From Macrolepiota albuminosa (taxonomy: Eukaryota > Basidiomycota > Agaricomycetes > Agaricales > Agaricaceae): a stretch of 64,000 nucleotides of DNA. Position numbers and translations under genes: made by a program. This document shows positions 34,828 to 46,205 of this stretch, one piece after another. The notes under the pieces were generated by a model. That model saw nothing but the letters and a program-made list of their open reading frames with translations. It searched no databases and was not told the origin of the DNA. The DNA is taken from assembly GCA_027475525.1 (NCBI GenBank), contig JAMWFC010000031.1, positions 310,001-374,000 on the forward strand. Direction: 5' to 3'. Numbering within the stretch: the first letter of the stretch is position 1; every line of letters starts with the position of its first letter.

Positions 34828-35884
34828 TGATAGGCTTCTACTCGGACTGAGCGCATCAAGGGACATTATAGGCCAACCGACACTTGACGTATTCAGGACT
34901 CTAGTGACCAGTTGGGAATATAGAGCAGCTCTAGCTCTGGCAAATTACTACAGGATGTGGAAATTTATCCTAACCCCTAGCTACCAGGCCTTCAGCGCAC
35001 TCCTTTCACCTAGCCCAAGGATGAAGAAGGCTCATAACGTATAACGCTAGCACAACGGCGGGAGAGGACTCTAACTAAACCCCGATCACTTCCAGAAGGA
35101 GCCAGCAGCAGGCGCTGCCATTTGACGAGGAACTTCAATCAGAAGTCTAAAAGGATCAATGATGGCGGCACTGGATATACTTAAATCCGACATCTGGACC
35201 TGCCAGGAACTAATACAATGAGTAGCGCTGACATTAGCGCTCACGGCGTCTGTCGAGGATTTTCCGACCATACCCCGGAACAGCCTGGCCAATCAGAGAT
35301 ATAGTAAAAGTGAGCAGACTCGTACAATTCTAAGTCAATATAGAGTCACCGCTGGTCGCCGTGGGTCATAACGCCATTGGTCGCCGTCAGCCATGTGCAA
35401 AAGGTCGCCGTTAGAGGAAACCACGAGGAGAGGCGCTAGGAGGTAGCGCCGCAGATGGGCTCGTATCTTGGCAAACACGGTAGCGCATAGTATATAAAAT
35501 AGCTACTTTACATGTATATAACAATGAATCGTAACCCCTCGAACACACAGTTACACTTAGCATTCAACTCGCGCTAGCTTCCTTTGACTTCGTCACTAAG
35601 TCGGGCGCTAGCTTCGTCTATCTCGTCTTCATCGTTTACGGTGCCACCTACGGGCACAATACGCTGCGCTACTCGTCTTTTCTCCAATATCTTTGCCTAA
35701 ACTACGACGCTTACCGTCTGCCAGGTAGCCCCCGAAGCGCTATAATCTAGCGCATCGTTTTACTACCTCCACTCGAGCACACCGGGACCCTGTCAGGACT
35801 CCTCACAACTACGTACGCCAAGCGCTGGAGATGGCGTTGTACTGCGTATACGTCCAGCGCACCCAACCACAGTTGGCGTCATCA
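34828..35884 (+). repeat. Gypsy-2 3' LTR (1,057 bp)
   Basis: Same length as the 5' LTR, with about eight differences, seven of them C/T or G/A at CpG sites. Followed by the TSD TCGG at 35885-35888. Confidence 0.93.
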
Positions 35885-35888
35885 TCGG

Positions 35889-36889
35889 TTGCTGTCCCTC
35901 AAGTCATCTAACTTGACTCAGGAGGACATAGGTGGGCATACATCCACTGAGTCCTCAGGCTTTTTTGCCTTTTGCTGTTGTCCATCTGAAGGCTTTGCGC
36001 CTCGTTCCTCAGGAGTGAGTATTTGCTCATCTCTCATCTTGGAGGCTTGATACTCCTCCTTGCTCATCATCACCATGTTGTGGTCTGAGCTCAGTCCAGG
36101 CATGGCCTGCACTTCCTTATCCACATCCTCCACTGCTGGCACTTTGCACCAGCCAAGTCATGGAGAATCCTTGCGCTTCTCTGTAGTGCGGTGATGTCAT
36201 AGACAATTATCAGTGTCATCTGCAGTAGCCCATTTGGCTGGGATTACTTTCCTATTCACTAGCACCTGACAGTGCTCAAAGTCTAGCATGACTTTGTTAT
36301 GCTGCATGAATGGTGTTCCCAGTATCATATCATAGCAATCAAAGTTTGCTACATCCATGTATTCCCAGCTACGTGAGCCCAGTGTCTGGACAGTTACATT
36401 TGTCCCATACTGCACCATAGCGCGGCTTTCTACCATGCCCAGCTGCAACTCCAATGGCATATCTAACTCCTGTACAGAGATTCCATACACGTGAGCAAAC
36501 TGGGGCATTATACTGGAAGTAGTACTCCCAGAGTCCCATAACGTCCAAGCTTTGTAGCCATTCACATCCACATATGAGACCAGGCACTTCTTGTCTGCCT
36601 GCTTCAATGTAGGGCGCTGCAAAGTGCTCTCTGCTCGATGAAGAGTCACCTTCTTCATCCAGACCACATTATTTTTGTCGTGATTGTTTGAGGGAGGCCA
36701 ATCCATCATTGCCACTAGGCATTCAGAGTCGCTGTCACAACTGTAGTACTCATTGTCATAGATGTCGTTGTATACGTCAACCATGACGTACTCCTCCCCC
36801 TCCACAACCACATTCTTGGGCTTGGCGCCCAATGCCTCCTCTGGAGGCTCTTGGTCATTTGTGGGGTGCTCAGCCTCAGACTCAGCCAA
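35889..36889 (-). pseudogene. Gypsy-1 protease region
   Basis: Leftward frame 36889-36197 carries an aspartic protease: LVSYVDVNGYKAWTLWDSGS near 36540, then FDCYDMILGTPFMQHNKV. It is preceded by an acidic stretch. A stop separates it from 36142-35918 (KEEYQASKMRDEQILTPEER), which leads to RT beyond gypsy-2. The break at 35888 is the gypsy-2 insertion site. Confidence 0.8.
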
Positions 36890-36963
36890 GACATCTCTAT
36901 CACTTCCACTTGCAGCTGCAGTATGTGCAGCTCGAAGATGGATGCAGGGTGTATACCCCTTTC

Positions 36964-39900
36964 TCAGCGCTCCTGTCTTTGCAGGGCAGTTGGTAGCATA
37001 GTGGCCTGGCTGGCCGCATGTGAAACAGGCCCCTGTCTGATCAGGTGGGTTGGCCAGCTTGATTTCCAGCCTTGGTTTAGTACGTTCTCCATCTGAAGCC
37101 CACTCCAGTCATGGGTGGCTTCACCCTCAGTTTGCTGCAGGAGTTCTGCATACCACAAACTGCATGTTGCAGTCACAATGCATATCGGCCTTCTTGGCCA
37201 GGAAGGTCCCCACATGCTGAACCCGTGAGAGTGTCCCAGCAGGCAGTAGTTGCTTGCTTCCCCTTTTGTGGCTACTCCGATGCTCGTAGTGGTTAGCAGT
37301 CTTAAGGGACTGCTCATACCTGATGGCGTAAGCCACAAACTCCTCCACATCATTGATCTCTGGGGATAGCCTGTCCTCGTGTATCAGATAGCAGTGCATG
37401 TCTGCTGGAATACCATCCAAGAATGTTTCGAGCATCATATACTTATCCAGGTATACTGCCATATTCTGGGCATGGTCGTTAAGGGTATCGTAGAACCCTT
37501 GTACTCCCAATTTCTTGGTGTACTTGGCAGACTGGAAGTCCTGCCTTGCATCCTGTGGCGTCGAGGGGTGCACAAATTGATTGTACAGTCCTGTTAGGAC
37601 TCCTTTGAACGTCCACTCATACTGGACCTGGTTGATGTGCAATACTGCTTGTCGAAACCACCTCATGGCCTCTCCAGCCAAAAACTTGGGTAGAACAAAG
37701 ATTTGTTCTTGTTCCATATGGTCACCTCCATATAAGCACATGGCGAGGTGGGTGCATACATCCATCACCCAGTCCTCCAAGTCACTGAACTTGGACGTGC
37801 CTGTGTAAGCGTGAATGTGCCTACTATCTGCTTTACACAGCTTCACCCTATCTGGTAACCGTTGATAGGACCCTATACAGGTTAGGCGCATCAACGGCAG
37901 GCTTGGCACCGGCTCTGGAAACCTTGCCGCACTTGTTCCGAACTTAGCGCACGCGTTCTACCTATTTTAAGCCATTTCCGACAGCCGGACACGGCAAGAA
38001 GCAGATCCGATCAGTGATAGCGCCGACAGCAGCAAGAATGACAACTGACAGATGGCATCAGTCACTGACGACAGCGCTTAGCGAGAAGCCTGATCATCTA
38101 TCAAAAACTGATGGACAGCTTGGCGTTTGACCTTGGCGTCTGACACCGCTTAGCGCCTCAATTTGGCACCTGACATCGCTTAGCCTTTTGGACAGACAAA
38201 AAGGTGATGGACTGATGGTTTAGCACCGCGATCTGCCACCTGGTGGCGCTAAGGGTCTTGAATGGACGGCAGGGATCTGAAACCGTTGGAGCTACCCCTT
38301 ATAAGATTTTCTAGTTTACCGCTCTTTAGTCACTGGCAACGGTGAACTCATTGTAGTATAAAAGCACTTACCGACTTGTACATAGGATTATCAGACGAAT
38401 AGACCAGAGTTTCCTGCGCCCCTTACTTCAGTCTCCCTTACGCTCAAGAGCTCATTTACGGTCGGCAACGTCGAACTCGTCGGCAGTTGCAGACTCTCGC
38501 CAATACTCGACACACTCGCGCCTTGCAACTACGGCAGGCATTATCGACGCTTAGACTTCGCTAAGCTTATCGTGTTCTTGCCGCTGACATTGCCGTGTTC
38601 ACTTACCGCTTCTTCCCTAGGCGCTTTACCTTAGCGCTTTACACTTGCCGACTCCCCGTACCGACTTTTCCCCTTTTCCACAGACACGTTCTCTGGGACC
38701 TGCCTGGGACTCCTCACATCACTTATAGCACGCCCAACACAAGCAATTGGTACGGTAATACTATAGTTACATTTGTTGCTGACCAAACTTTGGGCGTCAT
38801 CACCGTAAGGTTACCTCCAGGGTATCATTGACTACTCAATGCAGGTGATTGTGCATGGCTTTATGATACATCCAAATGGCCTCCCGCTGACCTGGGGATC
38901 TAGTTGCTAAATCAGCGGCTTGGAGAAGTGACTTCCCTCGTCCACTCTGCGGTGGATGTCCCGAGCCCTCTTGACTGTGGGCATAATTGCCCTCATCTCA
39001 GGGAGTCAACCTGGCCACTACCAGGGGCATCACATCTGGTGGTGCCATCTTGATCAAGGAAGTCTCCTCAATCATGATCGTTGCGCCACCTGGGTTCTGG
39101 AGAAGCTTGATTCTCCTGGCTTTGTGTGATGAATTGATGACACATCTTGTCAATGGGCTTAGTGCCCTCAAATACAATGCCCTGATCGTCGATAAGGGAC
39201 TGTCCCTTAGTTCTGAGGTCACCATTGCACATACATTGATATGCGACTCTGTTGCTCAACATTTCCACCATTGGCATACATGGCATCACAGATGCCTCGC
39301 TCTCCACCTTGAACGTGGTACTAGCATGTCCATCTGGGCCTGACATCTCTGTCCTAAGGTCTTGGTTACACAAATGTGGGGGCTCCTCATGCCACCCTTG
39401 TCCTGCTGGAGTATAGAAGGTACTCACCGGTTTTACTTTGGGCACTTCCTGTGCCCATGCTAGTGCTTCTACTAGCTCGACTCCAACATCTTGATTACAA
39501 CATGCTGAGCATTCCTTGGACGTGTGGCTCCAGGGGGTTGATACCTCTGATTGCCTTGCAGCCTTCCACTGCAAATACATCTGCAGTTCCATAGTGAGCA
39601 CTCACACCATCAAATTAGTATATTTAGTACTGAATACATTGGGCACTTCATGCCCTTGTTACCTAAGTGCTACTATATGTGCTGAAGCATAGTGCTCGAG
39701 TCATGCTTGAGTGGTGTATTTCATCACCTCTGGGTGTAAATTCCAGAATACCCACAAGCACATGGTGTACGCAGTTTTCAACCGCTGCTTCTCTGCTCCA
39801 GTGTCGTCATCGCTGGATGACTCAACCACCTCCTCCGGAAGCTCTGCACCCTCCAGGACTTCCTCCACTGCTGGTGCACATGGAAAACAATTTTCTGTGC

Positions 39901-40438
39901 AGGCTACTTCAGGGATCGCAGCCTCCTCTGGTACCTCCTCTATGTGGGCTTCCGCTATCCTGGTGGGCATGGAGCCCGCTGCGATTCACCTGGCCCCACT
40001 ACTCTGACTCGGGGGAATAGTTACCCCAGTCTGTACCAATGACTCAGTGTCTCCTGAGATGCCCTGGGTGCCTGTTGACTGTCAGCCTTTATCAGGGGGC
40101 CCTTTTGAGGCTAACTGACTGGACCATCGCAGTCCACCTGGCAGCTGTGTAACTGGGGGAGTTAATTCCCCTGGCATCTTGTCCCGTGGCTGTGGCTGGC
40201 CATCCTGTTGTGAGCTCTCAGCTCTCTGGGCCTCACTCTCATTCCTGGGCAGGTCGGTGCTCTGACCTCGGTCTCGAGCCTTGGGTCTTGACTGACCTGC
40301 ATTGGATGCTGGTGCATCCTGAGCATCTGCTGGGTCTCCCCATAGGTCATGGGCATTCCGCCCGCTGTCAGTGGAAACTGCAGGTATGGGATTACTCATT
40401 GATCCCCTGTTTGAAATTTGCATGGTGTGGCTGTGCAA
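36964..40438 (-). pseudogene. Gypsy-1 gag, split by a solo LTR
   Basis: Leftward from about 40438: an N-terminal low-complexity region (MSNPIPAVSTDSGRN), an acidic segment at 39970-39701 and 39601-39068, then the gag core. The solo LTR at 37863-38802 interrupts it; across the CCGT duplication the frame reads EVTLRLPDRVKLCKADS. The core (DLEDWVMDVCTHLAMCLYGG, FLAGEAMRWFRQ) is followed by a CCHC knuckle CFTCGQPGHYATNCP near 37040. Several stops and shifts show decay. Confidence 0.78.
37863..38802 (+). mobile_element. Solo LTR related to gypsy-2 (940 bp) in gypsy-1 gag
   Basis: Starts TGATAGGACCC and ends TTGGGCGTCATCA. CCGT flanks it on both sides (37859-37862 and 38803-38806). Its ends match those of gypsy-2 LTRs but the middle is diverged, so it is a related subfamily. 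A solo LTR is the usual product of recombination between the two LTRs of one element. Confidence 0.88.
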
Positions 40439-40530
40439 GAAGCGCGAGAAGCTGATAGAGTTCTGTCAACAAACTCAGCAACTGACGTCGGATGCTAGGC
40501 AATAGATCCTAGCTGGCAGATTCAAAAAAA

Positions 40531-40763
40531 TGTAACGGAGTTACGGATTTTGAAAGAGCTTAAGTCACACAGAACAGAATCAGACCAGACTGGTCTATTG
40601 ACTATGTAGTGTATAACAAGATTAAGCTGCTTATTAAGCAGCAGGTATGTACATATTTATAATTATGTAAATATTATTATATTATAATAAATATAATATA
40701 ATATTCTAAATATATAGTAAGTAAATGCTATATGGCCAGCGCCACATAGCGGACTATGCTACA
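40531..40763 (-). repeat. Gypsy-1 5' LTR (233 bp)
   Basis: Pairs with 13782-14014. On the minus strand it ends CTCCGTTACA, followed at once by TTTTTTTGAATCT, which is also found after the LTR at 63828. No TGG-type primer site is visible. Confidence 0.9.
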
Positions 40764-40768
40764 CCCAA

Positions 40769-42255
40769 CCAGCAATGCCACAATCACATGGTCAATTTGC
40801 TCACAATATAGGTGACCTGGTTGTTATCAATACCTAAGTTCAGGCACTTGATTTGGTACATTGTGCCATGATTGCCTATGAGTCAGGCATGCAGGAATTC
40901 TTTGTTACTCCAGGCTAGGCTAATGCCATAAAAGAAGCTGGTAAGAACTGCATCTGCTCACTGTAGCAATCCAAGGCTAATGAGATTTGTGCCTAGCTTT
41001 GGTACATACAGTATGTTGTCGAATTGCACATCATTTGTGCCATCCACAATGTATGTTCAAAAGGTGATAGAACCTATGCCAGACATGGCAAGATGATTGT
41101 ATCCTCCAACCAAAATATATTGATTTTCAATGTCATGTATTTTGTTAAACCAACCTTTGTCTGTGACCATATGGCAAGATGCAGTGCTGTCAAGTAACAG
41201 TCTGGAGGGCATCCCATTTGACATAGCCATCAGAAGCTTTCCCACTTCCCTGCCAAATGTCGGAGAGCTGTCCACTGATATGTTTGTGTTTCCCAATGGT
41301 TTGGACTTCTTTGGTTTGGGACATTTGGGGCTCCAGTGGCCCTTTTTACTGCAGTTATAGCAAGTATCTTCTGGCTTGGGTTCTCATTTTGATTTGATTT
41401 TTCTTTTGAGATTCCTTGTATCTGGTTTGCTCCCACTAGATGCACTGCTGGGTTTGAAGATGAAAGTGAGCTGTTTATTTGAAGTGTTTTCTTCCTGAGT
41501 CAAGTGATCATATATGGATATCAATTCTGCTGATACACTTTTGATGGTAAGAGACTTTCCTTGATATAACAGATTCTGCTTCATGACCTCCCAAGCTGCA
41601 GTACCAGGCAATGACAACAAAATGGCATTTATGACCATGTTATTGTCGACTTTGTGGCCAGCATCAGTAATGCGACAACATATGTCGAGATAAAAACCAA
41701 TATGATTTGTTATGGGTGAACAACCATCCCATTTTTTTGCATATAATTGCTGATAATAATGCACGTTTGTACCACTTTGTTGGTCAACATAGCTTTTGTG
41801 AAGGTGATCCCAGATGGCTTTTGCACTTCAAAGGTTGATGATAGAATTCTGCTGCATATACTTGATGGCACCGCGAATTAAACTAATAGCTGCATCATTT
41901 TTACTTAACCATCGCTCATATTTTTCATGAGCTTGTTCCCATACAAGGTAGGGCTTGAATAGAATGATATCCCAAGACTCCTGAACTTCCTTTTCCTCCT
42001 TGATAGTCAACATTGAACCATCCTTAACAGTTGGAGCCAAACCATCATCGGTGGATTTGGGATGAGAGGTAATTGTTGTACCTGGGAACTGGTCAGGGGT
42101 TTTGGTGGACATTTGTCATATCCACTAGTAATACCCCAAAGTGATTTTGATTGTAACACAGCCTTCATATTATTGGACCATATGTGATAATTGCTTCCGT
42201 TGAACTTCGCGAACTGTAGAGTATCGGAAGTTGATTTGCTGACAGCAGGGCCCAT
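40769..42255 (-). pseudogene. Copia-A gag and protease
   Basis: Leftward from ATG 42255, only four bases after the 5' LTR: MGPAVSKSTSDTLQFAKFNG and NYHIWSNNMKAVLQSKSLWG, the copia gag N-terminus. A frameshift near 42110 leads to 42112-41828 (WEQAHEKYERWLSKNDAAIS) and 41764-41384 (UBN2-like gag, YYQQLYAKKWDGC). A CCHC knuckle near 41355 and the protease motif DSTASCHMV near 41185 follow. The usual motif is DSGA, so the second residue pair has changed. Gypsy-1 interrupts the element after 40769. Confidence 0.85.
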
Positions 42256-42259
42256 ATTC

Positions 42260-42273
42260 TGTCACAGCATAAT
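42260..42273 (-). repeat. Copia-A 5' LTR, inner fragment
   Basis: TGTCACAGCATAAT matches the start of the LTR at 10599. The rest of this LTR lies at 55497-55808, beyond gypsy-3. The last five bases (ATAAT) are the gypsy-3 TSD. Confidence 0.88.
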
Positions 42274-43169
42274 TGTCAGGTTCCGCTGAATCGGGGGCTT
42301 TCCGGGAAAGCGACGCCCTTACGATGCGGACTTGATCTACGGATACTCGGGTGTCTGGAACTCCGGGGCTAGGACTCCGGGGTTCAAGACGTGGACAGGG
42401 ATGCGGACTTGATCTACGGATACTCGGGTGTCTGGAACTCCGGGGCTAGGACTCCGGGGTTCAAGACGTGGACAGGGGAAATCCCGGGAGAGGGGACTAG
42501 GGTCCGGGGGTTTTGGGTCGGAGGTAACTGGGGTTAGAGGGGGTCGAGTCGTGAACCGGAGGTTCTAAGATGAGACCAAGTTAGTAACTTAAGAGTCGCG
42601 AAGTGCGTACCAAAGCTTAGAGCATGCGAATACTAAGGCGTGCCAGTCGAGACCAAGTTAGTAACTTAAGAGTCGCGAAGTGCGTACCAAAGCTTAGAGC
42701 ATGCGAATACTAAGGCGTGCCAGTCAAAGCGTACCAAACAAGGCGTACCAGTCAAACAGAGGGCACGCAATATCCAAGTAACAGTTATGCAAAGTATGTA
42801 ATATCAAGACTAGCGAATACAACAAGGAACTACGCTATAAGTACTACGGGACCCGGTCTCGGGGTTCCGGGGTGTCTGGGATGGGCTCCGGGGGTCATTG
42901 AGTAGCGGCAGGGGCTGTATACCGGGATCGCGCGTGTGGGGCGCGCGATCAATTGGCGCGGAGGGAGCTGTGATGCGTGATAGCCGGAAATGGGCCGCGT
43001 GATCCGGTCGTTGATCGGGGCTGGTGGCGGCTGATGGCGGTCCTTGATGCGCGTGATGGCGGTGTCGGCGGTCGTGATGGCGGGGCGTGTCCTGTGGGGT
43101 CGGAGGGGGGGTCCCGGATGGTGTTCCGGGGGTGTCCCGGGGTGGGCCCGGAGGGGAGGGGTCGTGACA
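42274..43169 (-). repeat. Gypsy-3 3' LTR (896 bp with two 77-bp duplications)
   Basis: Begins TGTCAGGTTCCGCTGAATCG and ends GTCGTGACA; TGTCA/TGACA are inverted. Duplications at 42323-42477 and 42572-42725 have period 77 and are exact. Without them it is 742 bp. The other LTR is 720 bp after removing one duplication; the 22-bp difference is in a GATGGCGG-rich stretch. Confidence 0.9.
42323..42725. repeat. Two 77-bp tandem duplications in the gypsy-3 3' LTR
   Basis: 42323-42400 recurs at 42400-42477; 42572-42648 recurs at 42649-42725. The other LTR (54695-55491) has a single copy at both places, which shows the duplications are not inherited parts of the LTR. Confidence 0.95.
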
Positions 43170-43296
43170 TCACCCCCCCCTCAGCGCCGAGACCCTCCGA
43201 GGCGCGCGTAGCCGGTGGTTCGGACCGGGGGTCAACCGTGGGATCCGGCACCTGACCTGCCACGTATCGAAAAAAATTTTACCGTCAAGTTCAACC

Positions 43297-45245
43297 ATGT
43301 CGCGTACGCCAACGCATTTCCCGACGCCCCCGCAAACGAACGAGGTCGCGCCCCTCATGGCGTGGAAAGCCCGGGATGCGCGTTACTGGGCTCGTCTTGA
43401 CCGGGAGCGCGTGGCGGCGCTCGTCGAGCAACGTGAGTACTTCCGCGTCGCCCCTTTACCCCACTGACCTTCCCTTTTCAGAACAACGCAACATTCCGGC
43501 CCCGGAGGCGGGTCCCAGCCGACTTCCGGAGTCTGTTCCCGAGGCTGGCCCCAGCGTTCTCCCGGAGTCCCGCCCCAGTCGTCCCGCGCCTACCTTTGCG
43601 CGGATGACGGTCCGCCCACCCCGCCCTCAACCCCCTCCCCGCCCTAGGCTGCCTGCCCCCCGTTTTCGTCGCTCCGGGATGGCGATAGGGGCCGTCTCAG
43701 AAGTCCCGGAGGGTCAACGCGTTGCGTGGGAGGGCGTGACGCAAGAGTTGTTTGAGGGGGCCCTTGAGAGGCTCCGGGGCTTACCTGCCCACGCCTGGTG
43801 CGTGAGCAACAGACCGGTGAGTGGGCTCTCACCTTCTGGTCTTTGTGCTGATCTCGGTGCAGTGCCTGCACTGCGCCCGGCGCGTGGTCCCTTGCCTGTT
43901 CGAGGTTCCGGGCCCCTCGTCCCGCCGCGATACATCCGTTTGCGAGGCCTGCCGCCAGAACCATGAGCGGTGCTCTGTATCGGCGCTGTGGAGGGCGCGG
44001 TGTGTCTCCCGGGAGCAGGGGTGGCCGCTGGCTGGGGTCACTCGGAGGATGGGAGTGGAGGACCGGGACTGGGTGGTGGAGCCGGTGGGGGAGGGGGGTG
44101 GCCGCTGGCTGGGGTCACTCGGAGGATGGGAGTGGAGGACCAGGACTGGGTGGTGGAGCCGGTGGGGGAGGGGGTGGAGCCGGTGGGGGAGGAGTCCGCG
44201 GCGCCCGCTGAGGCGCCCAGTGGGGGGTCGGGGGGTCGAGGGGTCGTTTGGGTGGGGGGCCGGGGGCGGCCCGTGGTCCTGATCACCCGTCGGGTGACCC
44301 GGGCCGGGGCCAGCAGTCACGAGGGTCGCGGGGGGCGCCCCGACAAGGGGAAGAGGCGGGCGTCGCCTAGTCCCTCCCCGGGGCCTTCTAAGAGGGCGCG
44401 TCTGCCTGCGGCAACCCCGCCCCTGACTCCCCCAGCGCGCCTCTCCCCGGCGACGTTCTCTCCCCTGTCCGGGCGACCGCTGGACGTCGAAGTGAGGGCT
44501 CTGCAGGAGCGCCTCGAGCAGGCCGACCGGGAGCGGGGGGAGCGCGAGGAGGGGGCGAGGGAGGAGGCGGCACTCCGGAGGAGGCTGGAGGAGGACCGCG
44601 AGATGGCCCTCCGGGAGCTGGAGGAGGCGAGGGTGGCCCGAGGGGGAGCTGAGGCTCAGCTGGATGCCATGAGGGCCAGGCTGGGGCAGGGGGCTGGGCT
44701 CCCGGAGCGAGGTCCCTCGAGCCCGGGGTTGGTCGAGGCCTTGCGCCGGGACGTGGTCATCGGGCGCATGGCCTCCTTGAGTGAGTGTCCCCCCCTTTCA
44801 TGCCTAGGTCGTACTAATATTTCCAGGCTGGGCTCGGGAGCACCGTCTGCTCCTCGACGGGGCCGCCGCGGCACTCGCATCTCTCCAAGAGGGGTTACGG
44901 TTGGAGGTGGGGAGCCCCGGGGTGGAGCGGGGTTTAGATCTGCTGGGGAGGCTGGTGGGCGCGCACCGCCGGAGGAACGTCCCAGCCCCGGGATCGTGGT
45001 TTGAGCGCATTTTGGACGAGGGCGAGCAGCTCCCGTCTTGGGAGCAGCTGGCCGAGGAGGTGTTGCGAGAGCACGGTCCAGAGGGGGTGGGGGAGGATTT
45101 CCGGGGTTGGCTGAGGGGAGGGGGGGGTGAGAGTGATTCGGGGCCCCCGTTTTCTTGCCGTTTGCCAGTTTCCTGGTCCGTAGCTGTATCTATAATGTAC
45201 CTTCTAGAAAAATGTAGATATTCGGCCGTCGTACTCGAAATGTAA
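43297..45245 (+). CDS. Antisense zinc-cluster (Zn2Cys6-like) gene inside gypsy-3, four exons
   Basis: Reads opposite to the element, starting 128 bp inside the 3' LTR. Exons: 43297-43432, 43482-43816, 43863-44780, 44827-45245. The three introns are 49, 46 and 46 nt, all GTGAGT to CAG with branch-like CTGAC, CTGAT or CTAAT. Counting the 77-bp duplication at 44018 once, every phase agrees and the product is 576 residues. Exon 1 reads MSRTPTHFPTPPQTNEVAPL. Exon 2 is proline-rich. Exon 3 opens at the first cysteine of C-X2-C-X6-C-X15-C-X2-C-X6-C (CLHCARRVVPC, CEACRQNHERC), followed by a basic, nuclear-signal-like KGKRRASPSP and KRAR, then a Glu/Arg coiled coil (EVRALQERLEQADRERGERE). Exon 4 is helical with a Gly/Glu-rich tail. 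Function unknown; a DNA-binding regulator is an inference. Confidence 0.75.
44018..44172. repeat. 77-bp tandem duplication in antisense exon 3
   Basis: Period 77 with one G/A difference. It shifts the frame by two; removing it links the cysteine cluster to the coiled coil. Confidence 0.92.
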
Positions 45246-45399
45246 GTAAAGTGGTAGGAATAAACGAGAAAGTGTACCTTGCCCAGAATCCGGGGTGTTA
45301 CTGTAAAGAAAGTACTAAAGGAGAGTAAGATCTAGAAAGGGGAAAGCAGAAAATATACATGGGAGTTGAATCCCTACTGAGCCCAGAGGCGGGGGTTAC

Positions 45400-46201
45400 G
45401 CCCACTACTGCCATCTGTGAGTCCTGCGCCCGGGGAGGTCGTTTCCCGGGTGCCGTTGTTGAAAGTCCCGGAGTTTGTCGAGGGCGCCTTCGAGGTTTTT
45501 GCGTGGTTCCCAGGTGTCGTCTTCCGGGCCATATCCCTTCCACCGTACGAGGAAGTGGGGTCGTCCACGAATGTTCCAGGAGTCGAGGATGTCTTCAACT
45601 TCGTAGTGGTACTCGTCCTCGACCTCGACCGGGGGAGGGGGCTCGGGGCGCCGTTCGGGGAAAGGATCTGGGGGGTGTCGTTCCAGGAGGCGGACGTGGA
45701 ATACCGGGTGCAGACCTTTTAGTCCCGGGGTTCGGGGAAAGGATCTGGGGGGTGTCGTTCCAGGAGGCGGACGTGGAATACCGGGTGCAGACCTTTTAGT
45801 CCCGGGGGAGCTCGATCTTGTAGGCGTGGGTTGAGACCTTCTTCAATATCTTGAACGGGCCGAGACGCTTGTGATCGAGTTTTGGGGAGGGCCGGCGGGT
45901 GCGGAGGTGTCGTTGATCTAACCATACCTTTGTCCCGGGGGCCCAGTCGGGGGTGTCTTCCCGTTTCCGGTCGGCGTGTTTCACATAGGCCCGGTTCGCG
46001 GTGTCGATCTCTTCCCGGAGAAACTCGTGAAGAGACTGGAGATCCCGGGCGACCTCGTGGGCGGCGTGTGACGGGATGTCCCGGAGCGAGAGCGTCAGTC
46101 GAGGATGGTACCCCTTGTTGGCAAAGAAGGGCGATACCCCGGTGGCGGAGTGCGGCGTGTTGTTGTACGTGAACTTGGCCAGGGGGAGCTCGGCGCGCCA
46201 G
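45400..46201 (-). CDS. Gypsy-3 integrase C-terminus and chromodomain
   Basis: Continues gypsy-3 integrase after the solo LTR. Leftward it reads [60 protein letters not shown], then [20 protein letters not shown] after a 77-bp duplication. The chromodomain follows ([40 protein letters not shown]), ending near 45410. Chromodomains of this type bind histone marks in other chromoviruses. The duplication at 45653-45807 is the only frame break here. Confidence 0.85.
45653..45807. repeat. 77-bp tandem duplication before the gypsy-3 chromodomain
   Basis: 45653-45730 recurs at 45730-45807, exact. Confidence 0.95.
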
Positions 46202-46205
46202 TCGT

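Larger units (their letters stand above)
22009..35884 (+). mobile_element. Gypsy-2: large Ty3/gypsy element with an antisense gene
   Basis: Two LTRs of 1,057 bp (22009-23065 and 34828-35884) differ at about eight sites. Order on the plus strand: LTR, primer-binding site, gag-protease ORF, pol ORF, a 5.3-kb region coding on the opposite strand, polypurine tract, LTR. TSD TCGG. Eight 77-bp duplications and one extra A in pol are the main frame breaks. With one copy of each duplication removed the element is about 13.3 kb and nearly intact, so it is young. Confidence 0.92.
13782..40763 (-). mobile_element. Gypsy-1: Ty3/gypsy chromovirus-type element, interrupted by gypsy-2 and solo LTRs
   Basis: Flanked by 233-bp LTRs at 13782-14014 and 40531-40763 with TSD CCCAA. 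It reads leftward: gag, protease, RT, RNase H, integrase, chromodomain, then a large sense ORF. Gypsy-2 (22009-35884) splits it before RT and a solo LTR (37863-38802) splits gag. The LTRs differ at 11 of 233 sites, all transitions. Without insertions it is about 11-12 kb. It is dead: the RT catalytic region is deleted and several frames are broken. Confidence 0.9.

Noticed and set aside
37863..38802. Calling 37863-38802 an LTR of gypsy-1
   Set aside because: It has its own TSD (CCGT), ends of the gypsy-2 type, and interrupts the gypsy-1 gag frame.
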